Positions 18,328 through 27,653 of a stretch of DNA of 64,000 nt are shown here, piece after piece. Numbering within the stretch: position 1 is the first letter of the stretch; every line of letters begins with the position of its first letter. The stretch lies in assembly GCF_039540975.1 (NCBI RefSeq), contig NZ_BAABFL010000112.1:1-64000 (forward strand). Reading direction: 5' to 3'. This stretch comes from Kistimonas scapharcae (GTDB lineage Bacteria; Pseudomonadota; Gammaproteobacteria; Pseudomonadales; Endozoicomonadaceae). The notes under the pieces were generated by a model. That model saw only the letters and a program-made list of their open reading frames with translations. It was not told where the DNA came from and searched no databases. Position numbers and translations under genes: made by a program.

Positions 18328-20127
18328 ATGCTACCAAACCGATATCACATTACCATCAGCGCCATACTGCTGGCCGCCACTGCCCCCCTATCCGCAGAGA
18401 CGACTATCAGCCACGGCATAGCTCTCCATGGTCATCCAAAATACCCTGCCAATTATGCCCACCTTGATTACGTCAATCCCGATGCGCCCAAAGGAGGCAC
18501 CCTGCATCTCAATGCGACAGGCACGTTTGACAGCTTTAACCCTTTTATCCTCAAAGGTAAAGAGGCCTTTGGCAGCCTCTTTCTCCATGACACCCTGCTC
18601 AATCGAACGGTGGATGAACCCCTGAGCAAATACGGTGTTATCGTCAGCCGCATTGAGCGGCCAGATGATAACCGCTGGGTAGCCTTCACACTCAACCCTA
18701 AGGCCCGCTTTCAGGATGGAGCCCCCATTACCGCTGCAGACATTGTCTTCAGCTTCAAGACACTCCTAGAGAAAGGCTCCCCCTTCTGGCGACAGTTTTA
18801 TACGGACGTTGACTCAGTCAACGCCACATCCCCTGATCGGGTGCTGTTCACTTTCAAAACCGGCCACAACCGGGAACTCCCCTTTATTCTTGGACAAATG
18901 CCTGTATTGGCAGAGCACTGGTGGCGCCATCGTGATTTTTCGCACAGCGGCCTGCAACCACCTGTCGGGAGCGGCCCCTACCGGATTGCGGATTTCCAGC
19001 CCGGCCGCTATGTCGTTTATGAACGCGTCAAAGATTACTGGGCTGCTGACCATCCCTTTAACCGTGGGCGATATAATTTCGACCGGGTACGGGTTGACTA
19101 CTTCCGTGACCAGATCGTCGCACTGGAAGCCTTCAACAACGGCAGTATTGATATCCGCATCGAAGAGAATCCTCGGCACTGGCTTCAGGGGTACAATAAA
19201 AAAATGCTTCTAAGCGGCGACATTGTGCGCGAGAAACATCGTAACCAGAACCCGCAGACTCTCTCCCTGGTCTTTAATGCCCGCAAACCGCTACTGAAAG
19301 ATCGTCCCCTCCGTGAAGCTATCACCTGGCTACTCGAGCCGGACTGGATGATCAACCACTTGCTGCACGATGAGTTCAACCGGGCTCTGAGTCTGTTCGC
19401 CGGCACCGATCTGAGCCTGCCAGGTATGCCCGGTCCAGAAGAAAAAGCACTGCTGACACCCTATCAAGACGCCCTGCCAAAAAACCTGTTTACAACCCCC
19501 TGGCATCCAGCCCCTGCCAGCCAAAGCAGTAGGCAACGGCTCACGTATGCCCATCAGATATTACAGACCGCCGGATACCGCATCGACAACAACCAGTTAA
19601 CAACTCCATTAGGCGAAAGCGTCCATCTGGAGTTACTCCTTCATCAGCCAGAGCTGGAGCGGTTATTTCAAGGCCAGCGTAAACGTCTGACTGAAGCAGG
19701 TATTCTGCTGAATATCAGAACGATAGACAGCGCGCTCTATCTCAACCGCGTCCGCCAGTATGATTACGATGTGATTGTCCATACATTTCGGCATACACCA
19801 TCGCCAGGCACGGAGCAATGCAACTTCTGGCACAGTGGTGTTGTGAATATTCCCGGCAGCCTGAATATGGCCGCAATCAACAACCCTGCAGTCGATGCCC
19901 TGTGCACCAGCATTCCACAGGCTGTCAGTCGAGCGGCACTGAAAGCCAGCTTGAACGCTATGGAACGCACCATACTTTGGCAATATCAAGTTATCCCCCT
20001 GTTTTACATGCCCGACTGGCACATTGCCTATCATGCCAGACTCAGGCACCCCGACACACTGCCAGGCTATGGCATTGACCTGACCACCTGGTGGCTGCGC
20101 ACATCGGAGGATCAAAGGCTAGACTAA
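18328..20127 (+). CDS. yejA: ABC oligopeptide-binding protein, YejA type (second copy)
   Basis: This second tandem YejA-type binding protein has 599 residues. The signal peptide (ITISAILLAATAPLSA, cut near residue 22) leads to the mature text HPKYPANYAHLDYVNPDAPKGGTL, TGTFDSFNPFILKG, and FTLNPKARFQDGAPITAADIVFSF. The C-terminal MPDWHIAYHARLRHPDTLPGYG matches the paralogue upstream. I chose ATG 18328, 13 bases after the first copy's stop and followed at once by the signal peptide. Two binding proteins sharing one permease would widen the peptide range. Confidence 0.92.
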   Translation: MLPNRYHITISAILLAATAPLSAETTISHGIALHGHPKYPANYAHLDYVNPDAPKGGTLHLNATGTFDSFNPFILKGKEAFGSLFLHDTLLNRTVDEPLSKYGVIVSRIERPDDNRWVAFTLNPKARFQDGAPITAADIVFSFKTLLEKGSPFWRQFYTDVDSVNATSPDRVLFTFKTGHNRELPFILGQMPVLAEHWWRHRDFSHSGLQPPVGSGPYRIADFQPGRYVVYERVKDYWAADHPFNRGRYNFDRVRVDYFRDQIVALEAFNNGSIDIRIEENPRHWLQGYNKKMLLSGDIVREKHRNQNPQTLSLVFNARKPLLKDRPLREAITWLLEPDWMINHLLHDEFNRALSLFAGTDLSLPGMPGPEEKALLTPYQDALPKNLFTTPWHPAPASQSSRQRLTYAHQILQTAGYRIDNNQLTTPLGESVHLELLLHQPELERLFQGQRKRLTEAGILLNIRTIDSALYLNRVRQYDYDVIVHTFRHTPSPGTEQCNFWHSGVVNIPGSLNMAAINNPAVDALCTSIPQAVSRAALKASLNAMERTILWQYQVIPLFYMPDWHIAYHARLRHPDTLPGYGIDLTTWWLRTSEDQRLD

Positions 20128-20214
20128 TACACATTCTTCCAATCCAACGGCATGATGCCGGGTAAAAATGCACCCAATCCCAGCCATAATGGCCACCCCC
20201 TGACGGTTAAATTG

Positions 20215-21306
20215 ATGCGAGCCTATATCGCCCGACGACTCCTGCTGTTTATACCCACACTGTTTGGCATCATGCTGATCAACTTTGTCATTGTCCAGGC
20301 GGCACCCGGTGGCCCCGTCGAGCAGATGATCGCCAAACTGGAAGGGCTGGATACGGATATTACCGGCCGCATCGGCGGAGATGCCGGTAGCGAAATCCAG
20401 CAACCGATGATGGATCAGAGCAGTGAATACCGAGGCTCCCGGGGACTCGATCCTGACCTTATCCGGGAAATAGAAAAGCAATACGGATTCGACAAGCCGC
20501 CCATAGAGCGATTTATCCAGATGATGTACCACTACCTGACTTTCGATTTCGGGAGCAGCTTCTACCGTGATATTTCCGTCATTGACCTCATTGCAGAGAA
20601 ATTGCCGGTCTCGCTCTCTCTCGGGTTATGGAGCACCCTGCTGGTTTACACCCTCTCTATTCCCCTGGGTATCCGTAAGGCGGTGCGACACGGCAGTCAT
20701 TTTGATGTCTGGAGCAGCACAATGGTCACAATCTGTTATGCCGTACCAGGCTTTCTACTGGCATTATTTCTGATTATTTTTTTGGCAGGTGGCAGCTACT
20801 GGCAACTTTTCCCGTTACGGGGCCTGGTATCCGATGATTTCGACACGCTGTCGTTAGCTGGAAAGATAGCTGATTATTTCTGGCACCTGACTCTCCCCCT
20901 GACGGCCATGGTTCTGGGCAGTTTTGCCACCCTCACCTTTCTGACCAAAAACGCCTTCCTGGACCAGATAGCCCGTCAATACGTGATGACAGCGCGCGCC
21001 AAGGGACTCAACGAGCGGCAAGTGCTCTACGGACATGTGTTTCGCAACGCCATGCTAATTGTTATTGCCGGTTTTCCTGCGGCATTGATCAGCATCCTGT
21101 TTACCAACAGCCTGCTGATTGAAGTGGTCTTTTCCCTGGATGGATTGGGCCTGCTCGGTTTTGAAGCCGCCATCAGCCGAGATTACCCCGTGGTGTTTGG
21201 AACACTCTATATCTTCACACTACTGGGGCTCATCGCGAGACTGCTGGGTGACCTGACCTATGTCCTGGTCGATCCTCGCATTGATTTCGAGACCAGGGAT
21301 TTCTGA
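20215..21306 (+). CDS. yejB: Oligopeptide ABC transporter permease YejB
   Basis: This is an inner-membrane permease of the peptide/nickel type, 363 residues. It starts with MRAYIARRLLLFIPTLFGIMLINF, the family's first helix. A periplasmic insertion rich in charged residues follows (about 50-105), then five helices. The EAA loop that contacts the ATPase reads YVMTARAKGLNERQVLYGHVFRNA (about 260-283). I chose ATG 20215 because the conserved helix begins there; an upstream ATG at 20152 adds non-conserved residues. The stop overlaps yejE by one base (TGATG). Confidence 0.93.
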   Translation: MRAYIARRLLLFIPTLFGIMLINFVIVQAAPGGPVEQMIAKLEGLDTDITGRIGGDAGSEIQQPMMDQSSEYRGSRGLDPDLIREIEKQYGFDKPPIERFIQMMYHYLTFDFGSSFYRDISVIDLIAEKLPVSLSLGLWSTLLVYTLSIPLGIRKAVRHGSHFDVWSSTMVTICYAVPGFLLALFLIIFLAGGSYWQLFPLRGLVSDDFDTLSLAGKIADYFWHLTLPLTAMVLGSFATLTFLTKNAFLDQIARQYVMTARAKGLNERQVLYGHVFRNAMLIVIAGFPAALISILFTNSLLIEVVFSLDGLGLLGFEAAISRDYPVVFGTLYIFTLLGLIARLLGDLTYVLVDPRIDFETRDF

Positions 21307-22322
21307 TGCGCCTGCGTCCTCATAATCAAAAAAGGTGGCAACAATTCAAAGCAAATCGCCGGGGCTATGCCGCCTTATACCTCTTCCTGATGCTATTTAC
21401 CCTGGCGCTTATGGCAGAGCTGATTGCAAACGATAAACCCCTGCTGGTTCACTATAAGAACCAATTCCATGTGCCGGTCTTATTTGACTACCCGGAAACC
21501 ACCTTTGGTGGCGATCTACCGCTCCGTACAGACTACCGGCAACAGGACATCCAGTCGCAGATCCTTCAGCAGGGCTGGATGCTCTGGCCTCCAATACGCT
21601 ATTCGCATGACACCATCAATTATGATCAGCCAGCCCCGGCCCCCCCTTCCTCCGAGAACTGGCTGGGCACGGACGACCAGGGACGTGATGTCCTGGCAAG
21701 GGTCATCTATGGACTCAGGATTTCCATCCTCTTCAGCCTGCTGCTGACCCTGTTCAGCACCCTGATTGGCATCGTGGCCGGTGCGCTCCAGGGATACTAT
21801 GGCGGGCGAATCGACCTGTTCGGGCAACGCTTTCTGGAAATATGGACCGGTCTTCCGATGCTCTATCTGCTGATCATCCTGGCCAGCCTGGTAGAACCCG
21901 GTTTCTGGTGGCTGCTGGGTACCATGCTGCTATTCTCCTGGACAGCACTGGTCGATGTTGTAAGAGCCGAATTCCTTCGGGGCAGAAACCTGGACTATGT
22001 CAGGGCAGCACGCGCTCTGGGCGTCTCCGATACCCGCTTGATGTTCCGTCATATCCTGCCTAACGCCATGGTCGCTACCCTGACATTTATTCCTTTTATC
22101 CTCACGGGCGCAATCAGCACGCTGACCTCTCTCGATTTTCTGGGGTTTGGCCTACCGGTCGGTTCGCCGTCTCTCGGTGAGCTGATAGCACAGGGCAAAA
22201 ACAACCTGCAGGCTCCCTGGCTAGGCGTTACCGCCTTCCTGGTTTTATCTTTCCTGCTGACACTGCTGGTCTTTATTGGTGAGGCAGTAAGAGATGCAAT
22301 GGATGCAGGAGCAACCGCGTGA
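21306..22322 (+). CDS. yejE: Oligopeptide ABC transporter permease YejE
   Basis: This is the second permease subunit, 338 residues. After a basic N-terminus (HNQKRWQQFKANRRGYAAL) comes the first helix. A periplasmic loop carries the conserved YejE text FDYPETTFGGDLPLRTDYRQ, NYDQPAPAPPSSENWLGTDDQGRDVLARVIYG is the family signature, and the EAA loop is LDYVRAARALGVSDTRLMFRHILPNA (about 228-253). The start overlaps the yejB stop and the stop overlaps yejF (GTGA), so the three are coupled. Confidence 0.94.
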   Translation: MRLRPHNQKRWQQFKANRRGYAALYLFLMLFTLALMAELIANDKPLLVHYKNQFHVPVLFDYPETTFGGDLPLRTDYRQQDIQSQILQQGWMLWPPIRYSHDTINYDQPAPAPPSSENWLGTDDQGRDVLARVIYGLRISILFSLLLTLFSTLIGIVAGALQGYYGGRIDLFGQRFLEIWTGLPMLYLLIILASLVEPGFWWLLGTMLLFSWTALVDVVRAEFLRGRNLDYVRAARALGVSDTRLMFRHILPNAMVATLTFIPFILTGAISTLTSLDFLGFGLPVGSPSLGELIAQGKNNLQAPWLGVTAFLVLSFLLTLLVFIGEAVRDAMDAGATA

Positions 22323-23908
22323 GCCTGCTGGACATACAACATTTATCCGTGAAATTAAACGATAGCCAGAAGTCACTGGTGAAATCGCTGTCATTCACCA
22401 TTGAAGCAGGAGAAACCGTTGCATTGGTGGGCGAATCCGGTTCAGGCAAAACCCTGACAGCTCTCAGCATTATGGGTTTACTCCCCCACAACACCTGCGC
22501 TTCCGGACATATACTGTTCAAGGGACAAAATCTGCTGAGGCTTGAAAACCAGGTACTGGCCAATCTGCGCGGCAATCGTCTCAGCATGATATTTCAGGAG
22601 CCCCTGAGCGCATTAAATCCTCTCCATACGGCGGGCAGACAGATCAGTGAAACCCTGATCCGCCACCAGGGACTGAGCGACCGACAGGCGAAAACCGAGA
22701 CTCTCGCACTCCTTGAACGGGTGGGCATCAAGCAGACTGAACAGAAATATAACGCCCTGCCCCACGCACTATCCGGCGGTCAACGCCAGCGTGTTATGAT
22801 CGCCATGGCACTGGCCAACCGTCCGAATCTGTTGATTGCGGATGAACCCACGACCGCACTGGATGTTACCGTCCAACAAAAGATTCTTGCGTTACTGGAC
22901 AGCTTACGGGATGAGTACGACCTCTCCGTACTCTTGATCAGCCATGATCTCAATCTGGTCAAACACCATGCTTCACGGGTTGCGATCATGGCAGATGGCC
23001 AGATCATTGAATCAGGGGGCGTTGAATCCATATTGCATGCTCCCCAACAGCCATTGACCAAAGCGTTAATCAACGCCACCCCCCAAGGCTCTGCCTCCCC
23101 CCTTACGCCAAACGCACGTGACACAATACGTGCATCGGAGATCACAGTACGTTTTCCTGAAAGAAAAGGGATTCTGGGTACCGTGAAGTCCTGGCATTAT
23201 GCCGTTCGTAATGTATCACTGGCGTTAAAAGCCGGCGAAACCCTCGGATTGGTCGGAGAAAGCGGCTCGGGGAAAACCACACTGGCGTGTGCACTTCTCA
23301 AGTTACAGGCCTTTTCAGGCAACATTCAGCTTCGCCAGAAAAGCATTGACCAGCTGTCAAATAAAGCATTCCGTCCTTTCCGTCGCCATCTCCAGATGGT
23401 CTTCCAGGATCCATTTGGTAGCTTGAGCCCGCGACTGACGGTTGAAGAAATCATCGCCGAAGGACTTCACATCCATCGCCCTGATAATCCCGACACTATC
23501 AGGCAACAGGTCATCAGCGTCCTTCAGGATGTACAGCTACCGGACACCATTCTGAACCGCTACCCCCACGAATTCTCCGGCGGACAACGCCAGCGAATCG
23601 CTATTGCCCGCGCGCTGGTGCTCAAACCCGAGGTACTGATACTCGACGAACCCACATCAGCCCTGGATCGCACGGTACAGTGCCAAATCATCAATCTACT
23701 CAAAGCGTTACAAGAGAAACACCATCTCAGCTACCTGATTATCAGCCATGACCTCGCCATTATCAGGGCCATCAGCCATCGCATCATGGTCATGCGTCAT
23801 GGTGAAATATTGGAATCCGGTGACACGGAAACCGTGTTCCAACACCCCGCCCAAGCGTATACACGCCAGCTCCTGCAGGCTTCGTTGACAGATAATTACA
23901 TAAAATAA
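22319..23908 (+). CDS. yejF: Oligopeptide ABC transporter ATPase YejF (two fused nucleotide-binding domains)
   Basis: YejF powers the peptide importer. The 529-residue protein holds two full ABC ATPase domains. Domain 1 has Walker A GESGSGKT near residue 38, signature LSGGQRQRV near 155 and Walker B LLIADEPTTALD near 173. Domain 2 has GESGSGKTT near 317, FSGGQRQRIAIARAL near 420, and VLILDEPTSALD near 440, each with its switch histidine (ISHDL). It starts with GTG overlapping the yejE stop. Its end lies 70 bases before fabI. Confidence 0.95.
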   Translation: MSLLDIQHLSVKLNDSQKSLVKSLSFTIEAGETVALVGESGSGKTLTALSIMGLLPHNTCASGHILFKGQNLLRLENQVLANLRGNRLSMIFQEPLSALNPLHTAGRQISETLIRHQGLSDRQAKTETLALLERVGIKQTEQKYNALPHALSGGQRQRVMIAMALANRPNLLIADEPTTALDVTVQQKILALLDSLRDEYDLSVLLISHDLNLVKHHASRVAIMADGQIIESGGVESILHAPQQPLTKALINATPQGSASPLTPNARDTIRASEITVRFPERKGILGTVKSWHYAVRNVSLALKAGETLGLVGESGSGKTTLACALLKLQAFSGNIQLRQKSIDQLSNKAFRPFRRHLQMVFQDPFGSLSPRLTVEEIIAEGLHIHRPDNPDTIRQQVISVLQDVQLPDTILNRYPHEFSGGQRQRIAIARALVLKPEVLILDEPTSALDRTVQCQIINLLKALQEKHHLSYLIISHDLAIIRAISHRIMVMRHGEILESGDTETVFQHPAQAYTRQLLQASLTDNYIK

Positions 23909-23978
23909 AGTGCCGTTATCGAAACCAGCTCATGGTTTCTCTATACTGGCGGAATTTGTCGATATAAAGGAATTCCAA

Positions 23979-24773
23979 ATGGCTTTTCTCAAGGGAAAAC
24001 GTGCACTGATCGTGGGCGTTGCCAGCAAATTGTCTATTGCCAGCGGCATCGCGGAAGCCATGCACAGGGAAGGCGCCGAGCTGGCCTTCACCTATCAGAA
24101 TGAAAAACTGAAAGGGCGCGTAGAAAAATTCGCTGAACAGTGGGGGTCATCCGCTGATTTGTGCTTCCCCTGTGATGTCGCCAGCGATGAACTGATCGAG
24201 GCCGTGTTTACTGAACTGGCCAAGCAATGGGACGGGCTGGACATCATTGTCCATGCTGTCGGCTTTGCACCGGGCGACCAGCTCAGCGGTAACTTTGCCG
24301 ATGTTACCACCCGTGACGGCTTCCGCATTGCCCATGATATCAGCGCCTACAGCTTCATCGCACTGGCCAAAGCCGGCCGTCAGATGATGACTGGACGTAA
24401 TGGCGCGTTACTGACCCTGTCATACCTTGGGGCTGAGCGTACCATGCCTAACTACAACGTGATGGGTCTGGCCAAAGCCAGTCTCGAAGCCAGCGTCCGT
24501 TACCTGGCAACCGGCCTGGGTGAAGAAGGCACCCGGGTCAATGGCATCTCAGCCGGCCCCATCCGCACCCTGGCAGCCAGCGGGATTAACAGCTTCCGTA
24601 AGATGCTGGCCCATAATGAAGAACGGGCGCCGCTCCGCAGGAATGTCACGCAGCTCGAAGTCGGCAATGTAGCGGCGTTTCTCTGCTCCGATCTCGCCAG
24701 TGGCGTTACCGGTGAAATCACCTATGTCGATGGCGGCTTCAACATCACCGCAATGGGGCAACTGCCAGAATAA
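23979..24773 (+). CDS. fabI: Enoyl-[acyl-carrier-protein] reductase (NADH) FabI
   Basis: FabI reduces enoyl-ACP in the last step of each fatty acid elongation cycle and is the triclosan target. The 264-residue short-chain dehydrogenase-like protein has the FabI-type N-terminus KGKRALIVGVASKLSIASGIAEAM (nucleotide site), AFTYQNEKLKGRVEKFA, and the active-site pair in SYLGAERTMPNYNVMGLAKASLE (Tyr and Lys spaced by six residues). GPIRTLAASGI is the substrate loop. I chose ATG 23979, 8 bases after AAAGGA. It is the last gene before a strong bidirectional terminator. Confidence 0.96.
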   Translation: MAFLKGKRALIVGVASKLSIASGIAEAMHREGAELAFTYQNEKLKGRVEKFAEQWGSSADLCFPCDVASDELIEAVFTELAKQWDGLDIIVHAVGFAPGDQLSGNFADVTTRDGFRIAHDISAYSFIALAKAGRQMMTGRNGALLTLSYLGAERTMPNYNVMGLAKASLEASVRYLATGLGEEGTRVNGISAGPIRTLAASGINSFRKMLAHNEERAPLRRNVTQLEVGNVAAFLCSDLASGVTGEITYVDGGFNITAMGQLPE

Positions 24774-24804
24774 CCTTGCGCTTTTTCCTGACGATACAAA
24801 AAAG

Positions 24805-24833
24805 AAAAAAGGCCGGATTCACCGGCCTTTTTT
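24805..24833. terminator. Bidirectional intrinsic terminator between fabI and ppiD
   Basis: A6-GGCCGG, loop ATTCA, CCGGCC-T6. The flanking A and T runs let it work for both convergent genes. Confidence 0.9.
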
Positions 24834-24849
24834 CTTTACATAAAAAGCG

Positions 24850-26757
24850 TTAACTTTCTGAATCTTGCGCAAACCGTTTGATATCCGCAGTATTTTTCAG
24901 ATCCTGCTGATACTCACCAAACAGCGCTTCCCCCATACGCATGGAAAGAATGTTTCCAATTGTCTGGGCTTGCTCAGACTCAACGGCCTCCGATCCCTGC
25001 ACCACCTTGCTCACCGCAACGACAACCACATCACCATTGGGCAGGGTTGTTTTACCGTAACTGGGCACATCGCCTTGCGGATGCGGCAATTTAAACGCAT
25101 CCATCAGTAGCTGCTGAGGCACATCCTCTTCTGCACGTCTTGCGGTTTCTTTAACCTGCCACTCTACCGCGTAGTCCTTGGCAACAGCATCGCCAGCGCT
25201 ACCTGCGTTAAGGGCGGCCAAGATAGCATCGGCTTTTTCGTTAAGCTGTTGGTCTGCCTGCTCCTTCTGGATCTGCGCAACGATAGCATCACGAACACCA
25301 GACAGAGACTTCACCTCGGGCTGCTTGTGCTCCTTGATGCGAACAACCGCGACTTTGCCAGGCCCTATATCCAAAGGCTCACTGTTCGCCTGCAGGTTCA
25401 GAACATCGTCACTGAAGGCCGCGTCGATAACCGCGCGATTTTCAGCAATGCCTTCGCCGCCACTACGGCCAAACAAGTCAGTTGTTTGCACGTCAAGACC
25501 CAACTCTTCTGCAGGCTGCTGAAGGTCCGCAGCTTCAAAGCTGATGTCTGCCAGCTTCTGGGATTGCTCAACAAACAGCGGATCTACAGCACTTTCCTTG
25601 AGCTCCCTGGCGATTTCATTACGCATATCAGCCAGTGCAGGGATATCTGCATCAGTACCTGCAGTACGCTTGATCAACACCACACCAAAATCGGTTAGCA
25701 CGGGTTGGGAAACTTCACCTTTATCAAGGGCTGCCAGAGCCTCATCGAAAGCGGCCCCCAGGAATCCAGTTTCAACAGCACCTAAATCCCCACCCTTGGC
25801 CGCTGAATCAGGCTCCTCGGAATATTCACGAGCCAGCTTGGCAAAGTCTTCACCCTTATTCATACGCTGCTTGAGTTCATCCGCAAGCGCCAGAGTCGCT
25901 TTTTCGTCGCGAGCATTACTGGATTCCAGCAGAATCATGGAAGCAGTAACAGCATTGTCAGCCTTCTCTTTCAGATCAGCTACACGGGATTCATAGCGTG
26001 CTTTGATATCTGCTTCAGTGACATCAACCTGCTCAGCCAGCTTTGCCCGATCCAGAACCACATACTCCAGACTGACCTGCTCAGGCGTCATATAGTCAGC
26101 CTGATGCTCCTGGTAATAATACGCAATGGTTTCTTCATCAACCTTCACGGCATCTCGCGCTGCAGCGAGATCCAGTGTCAGCCAGGCAATATCACGGGTC
26201 TGCTGCTGTATATCCGTCAGCATCTGCACTTCATACGGCGTAGCAAATTCAGAGCCGGCAATACTGGCGCGGATATGAGACGCCAGCAGTTCTTCGCGGA
26301 GATACTGACGGAATTGCAGCGGCGTCATCCCCAGAGAGCGTACCAGCTGCTGGAAGCGGTTGGCGTCAAACTGGCCATCCACCTGAAATTCCGGCGTAGA
26401 GCGAATCAACTGATCCACGCTCTGGACAGAAATGGACATCCCTACCCGGTCGGCGTACTGGCGGACCACTTCCTTCTGAATCAAACCTTCCAGTGCCGCC
26501 TGTTGCAGCATCTGCTCATTGAACATGGAAGGGTCGAAGTTACCGCCAAGCTGCTGCATCAATAACCGACGTTGCTGATCAACCGCCTGCATCAATTGCT
26601 GCTGGGTGATTTCCTGGCCATTCACTTCGGCGACTTCAGGGTTATTTGGGTTCGGAGCCAGCGACTCCAGACCGAAGATAGCAAAGGTAAAGGCAATAAA
26701 AGCAATAATCGCCTTGGCGATCCAGCCCTGGGCCTTATCCCTCGTGTTTTGCAGCAT
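24850..26757 (-). CDS. ppiD: Periplasmic folding chaperone PpiD (SurA-N and parvulin domains)
   Basis: PpiD is an inner-membrane chaperone at the SecYEG exit. The 635-residue protein has one membrane helix (IAKAIIAFIAFTFAIFGLESL, about residues 13-33), a SurA-like N-terminal domain rich in Gln (about 40-200), and a parvulin domain (about 268-370) with GEDFAKLAREYSEEPDSAAKGGDLG. The parvulin entry motif reads ASMILLESS instead of ASHILL, so a normally conserved histidine is Met; this fits the catalytically silent PpiD parvulin domain of E. coli. It follows hupB in the conserved lon-hupB-ppiD order. Confidence 0.93.
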   Translation of the reverse strand: MLQNTRDKAQGWIAKAIIAFIAFTFAIFGLESLAPNPNNPEVAEVNGQEITQQQLMQAVDQQRRLLMQQLGGNFDPSMFNEQMLQQAALEGLIQKEVVRQYADRVGMSISVQSVDQLIRSTPEFQVDGQFDANRFQQLVRSLGMTPLQFRQYLREELLASHIRASIAGSEFATPYEVQMLTDIQQQTRDIAWLTLDLAAARDAVKVDEETIAYYYQEHQADYMTPEQVSLEYVVLDRAKLAEQVDVTEADIKARYESRVADLKEKADNAVTASMILLESSNARDEKATLALADELKQRMNKGEDFAKLAREYSEEPDSAAKGGDLGAVETGFLGAAFDEALAALDKGEVSQPVLTDFGVVLIKRTAGTDADIPALADMRNEIARELKESAVDPLFVEQSQKLADISFEAADLQQPAEELGLDVQTTDLFGRSGGEGIAENRAVIDAAFSDDVLNLQANSEPLDIGPGKVAVVRIKEHKQPEVKSLSGVRDAIVAQIQKEQADQQLNEKADAILAALNAGSAGDAVAKDYAVEWQVKETARRAEEDVPQQLLMDAFKLPHPQGDVPSYGKTTLPNGDVVVVAVSKVVQGSEAVESEQAQTIGNILSMRMGEALFGEYQQDLKNTADIKRFAQDSES

Positions 26758-26905
26758 AGAAACCTCAACAACGTCCTGTGAATCGAATTCTGTATGAATG
26801 CAACAACCTGATAGTCAACCGGTCAATCCCTGCTTCAGACTTAGCGGGCATCACCGGCCAAGGCCTACTGTGCACGTCATAGGATGAAAAGTAGTGAATA
26901 ATAAT

Positions 26906-26935
26906 AAAAAGGCGTATCCATGGATACGCCTTTTT
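26906..26935 (-). terminator. Intrinsic terminator after hupB
   Basis: A perfect 20-bp palindrome GGCGTATCCATGGATACGCC (26911-26930) flanked by A5 and T5 lies between hupB and ppiD. On the - strand it ends the hupB transcript, so ppiD likely has its own promoter or depends on read-through. Confidence 0.88.
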
Positions 26936-27029
26936 CATCTCAACCCCATGCACCGAAAGTTTGCGCTTATAACGGAACAGCTCCGAACAGGCATCACCGT
27001 TCACGTTACAGGGTGAGCATCAGTTATGT

Positions 27030-27302
27030 TTAATTCACCGCGTCCTTCAAAGCCTTACCCGCTTTAAAGCTGGGAATCTTGGCTGCGGCAATCTGGATCG
27101 GCTGGCCAGTCTGAGGGTTACGGCCTGTACGTGCAGCACGCTCCTTGACACCAAATGTTCCAAATCCAACCAGGGCAACCTGGTCGCCACTCTTCAATGC
27201 ACTGGTAATGGACTCTACAACCGCATCCAGCGCGCGACCGGCAGCTGCTTTCGGGATATCCGCAGATTCAGCAATTGTCTCGATCAGTTCAGACTTGTTC
27301 AC
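27030..27302 (-). CDS. hupB: DNA-binding protein HU-beta
   Basis: HU is a histone-like dimer that bends DNA and shapes the nucleoid. The 90-residue protein starts MNKSELIETIAESADIPKAA and carries the DNABII signature GFGTFGVKERAARTGRNPQTG (about residues 46-66), with the Pro of RNPQTG that intercalates into DNA. Length is exactly that of HU-beta. It lies between lon and ppiD, the conserved place for hupB. Confidence 0.97.
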   Translation of the reverse strand: MNKSELIETIAESADIPKAAAGRALDAVVESITSALKSGDQVALVGFGTFGVKERAARTGRNPQTGQPIQIAAAKIPSFKAGKALKDAVN

Positions 27303-27653
27303 TTCATTCCCCTTCTTGTGACGTGGTGTTTCGATGGCCTACGCAAGGGCTCAGCCATCGTGGTACATGCTTCACCAGTTTTTCCGGTTATTTCTGTCAC
27401 ACACTAACCAGAAAGGGGTGATGACTGAATGGGCATACCGGAAGGAACTGCCATAAATTTCGACCTGCAAAAACCGCAAAGTTTTATACCAATACGCTTC
27501 AGTCACTGTCAAGAAAGCCCCGCCCTGCAAGGGTTTCAGAGATGCAGAATCAGTATAAATAGACTATTTTCCGGCAGGTCGTGTAGAAAATCGAAGAATA
27601 TTAATCATAAACACCCATGGCGAGCCTAAGCCCGCCATGGTTTAACAACGATT
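27303..27653. promoter_or_regulatory. hupB upstream region with an inverted repeat after lon
   Basis: This 351-base gap has no gene. It should hold the hupB promoter(s). Near its lon side, CCATGGCG (27615-27622) pairs with CGCCATGG (27633-27640) around a 10-base loop and is a probable end of the lon transcript, though only a short T-rich stretch follows on the - strand. I could not place a promoter with confidence. Confidence 0.5.
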
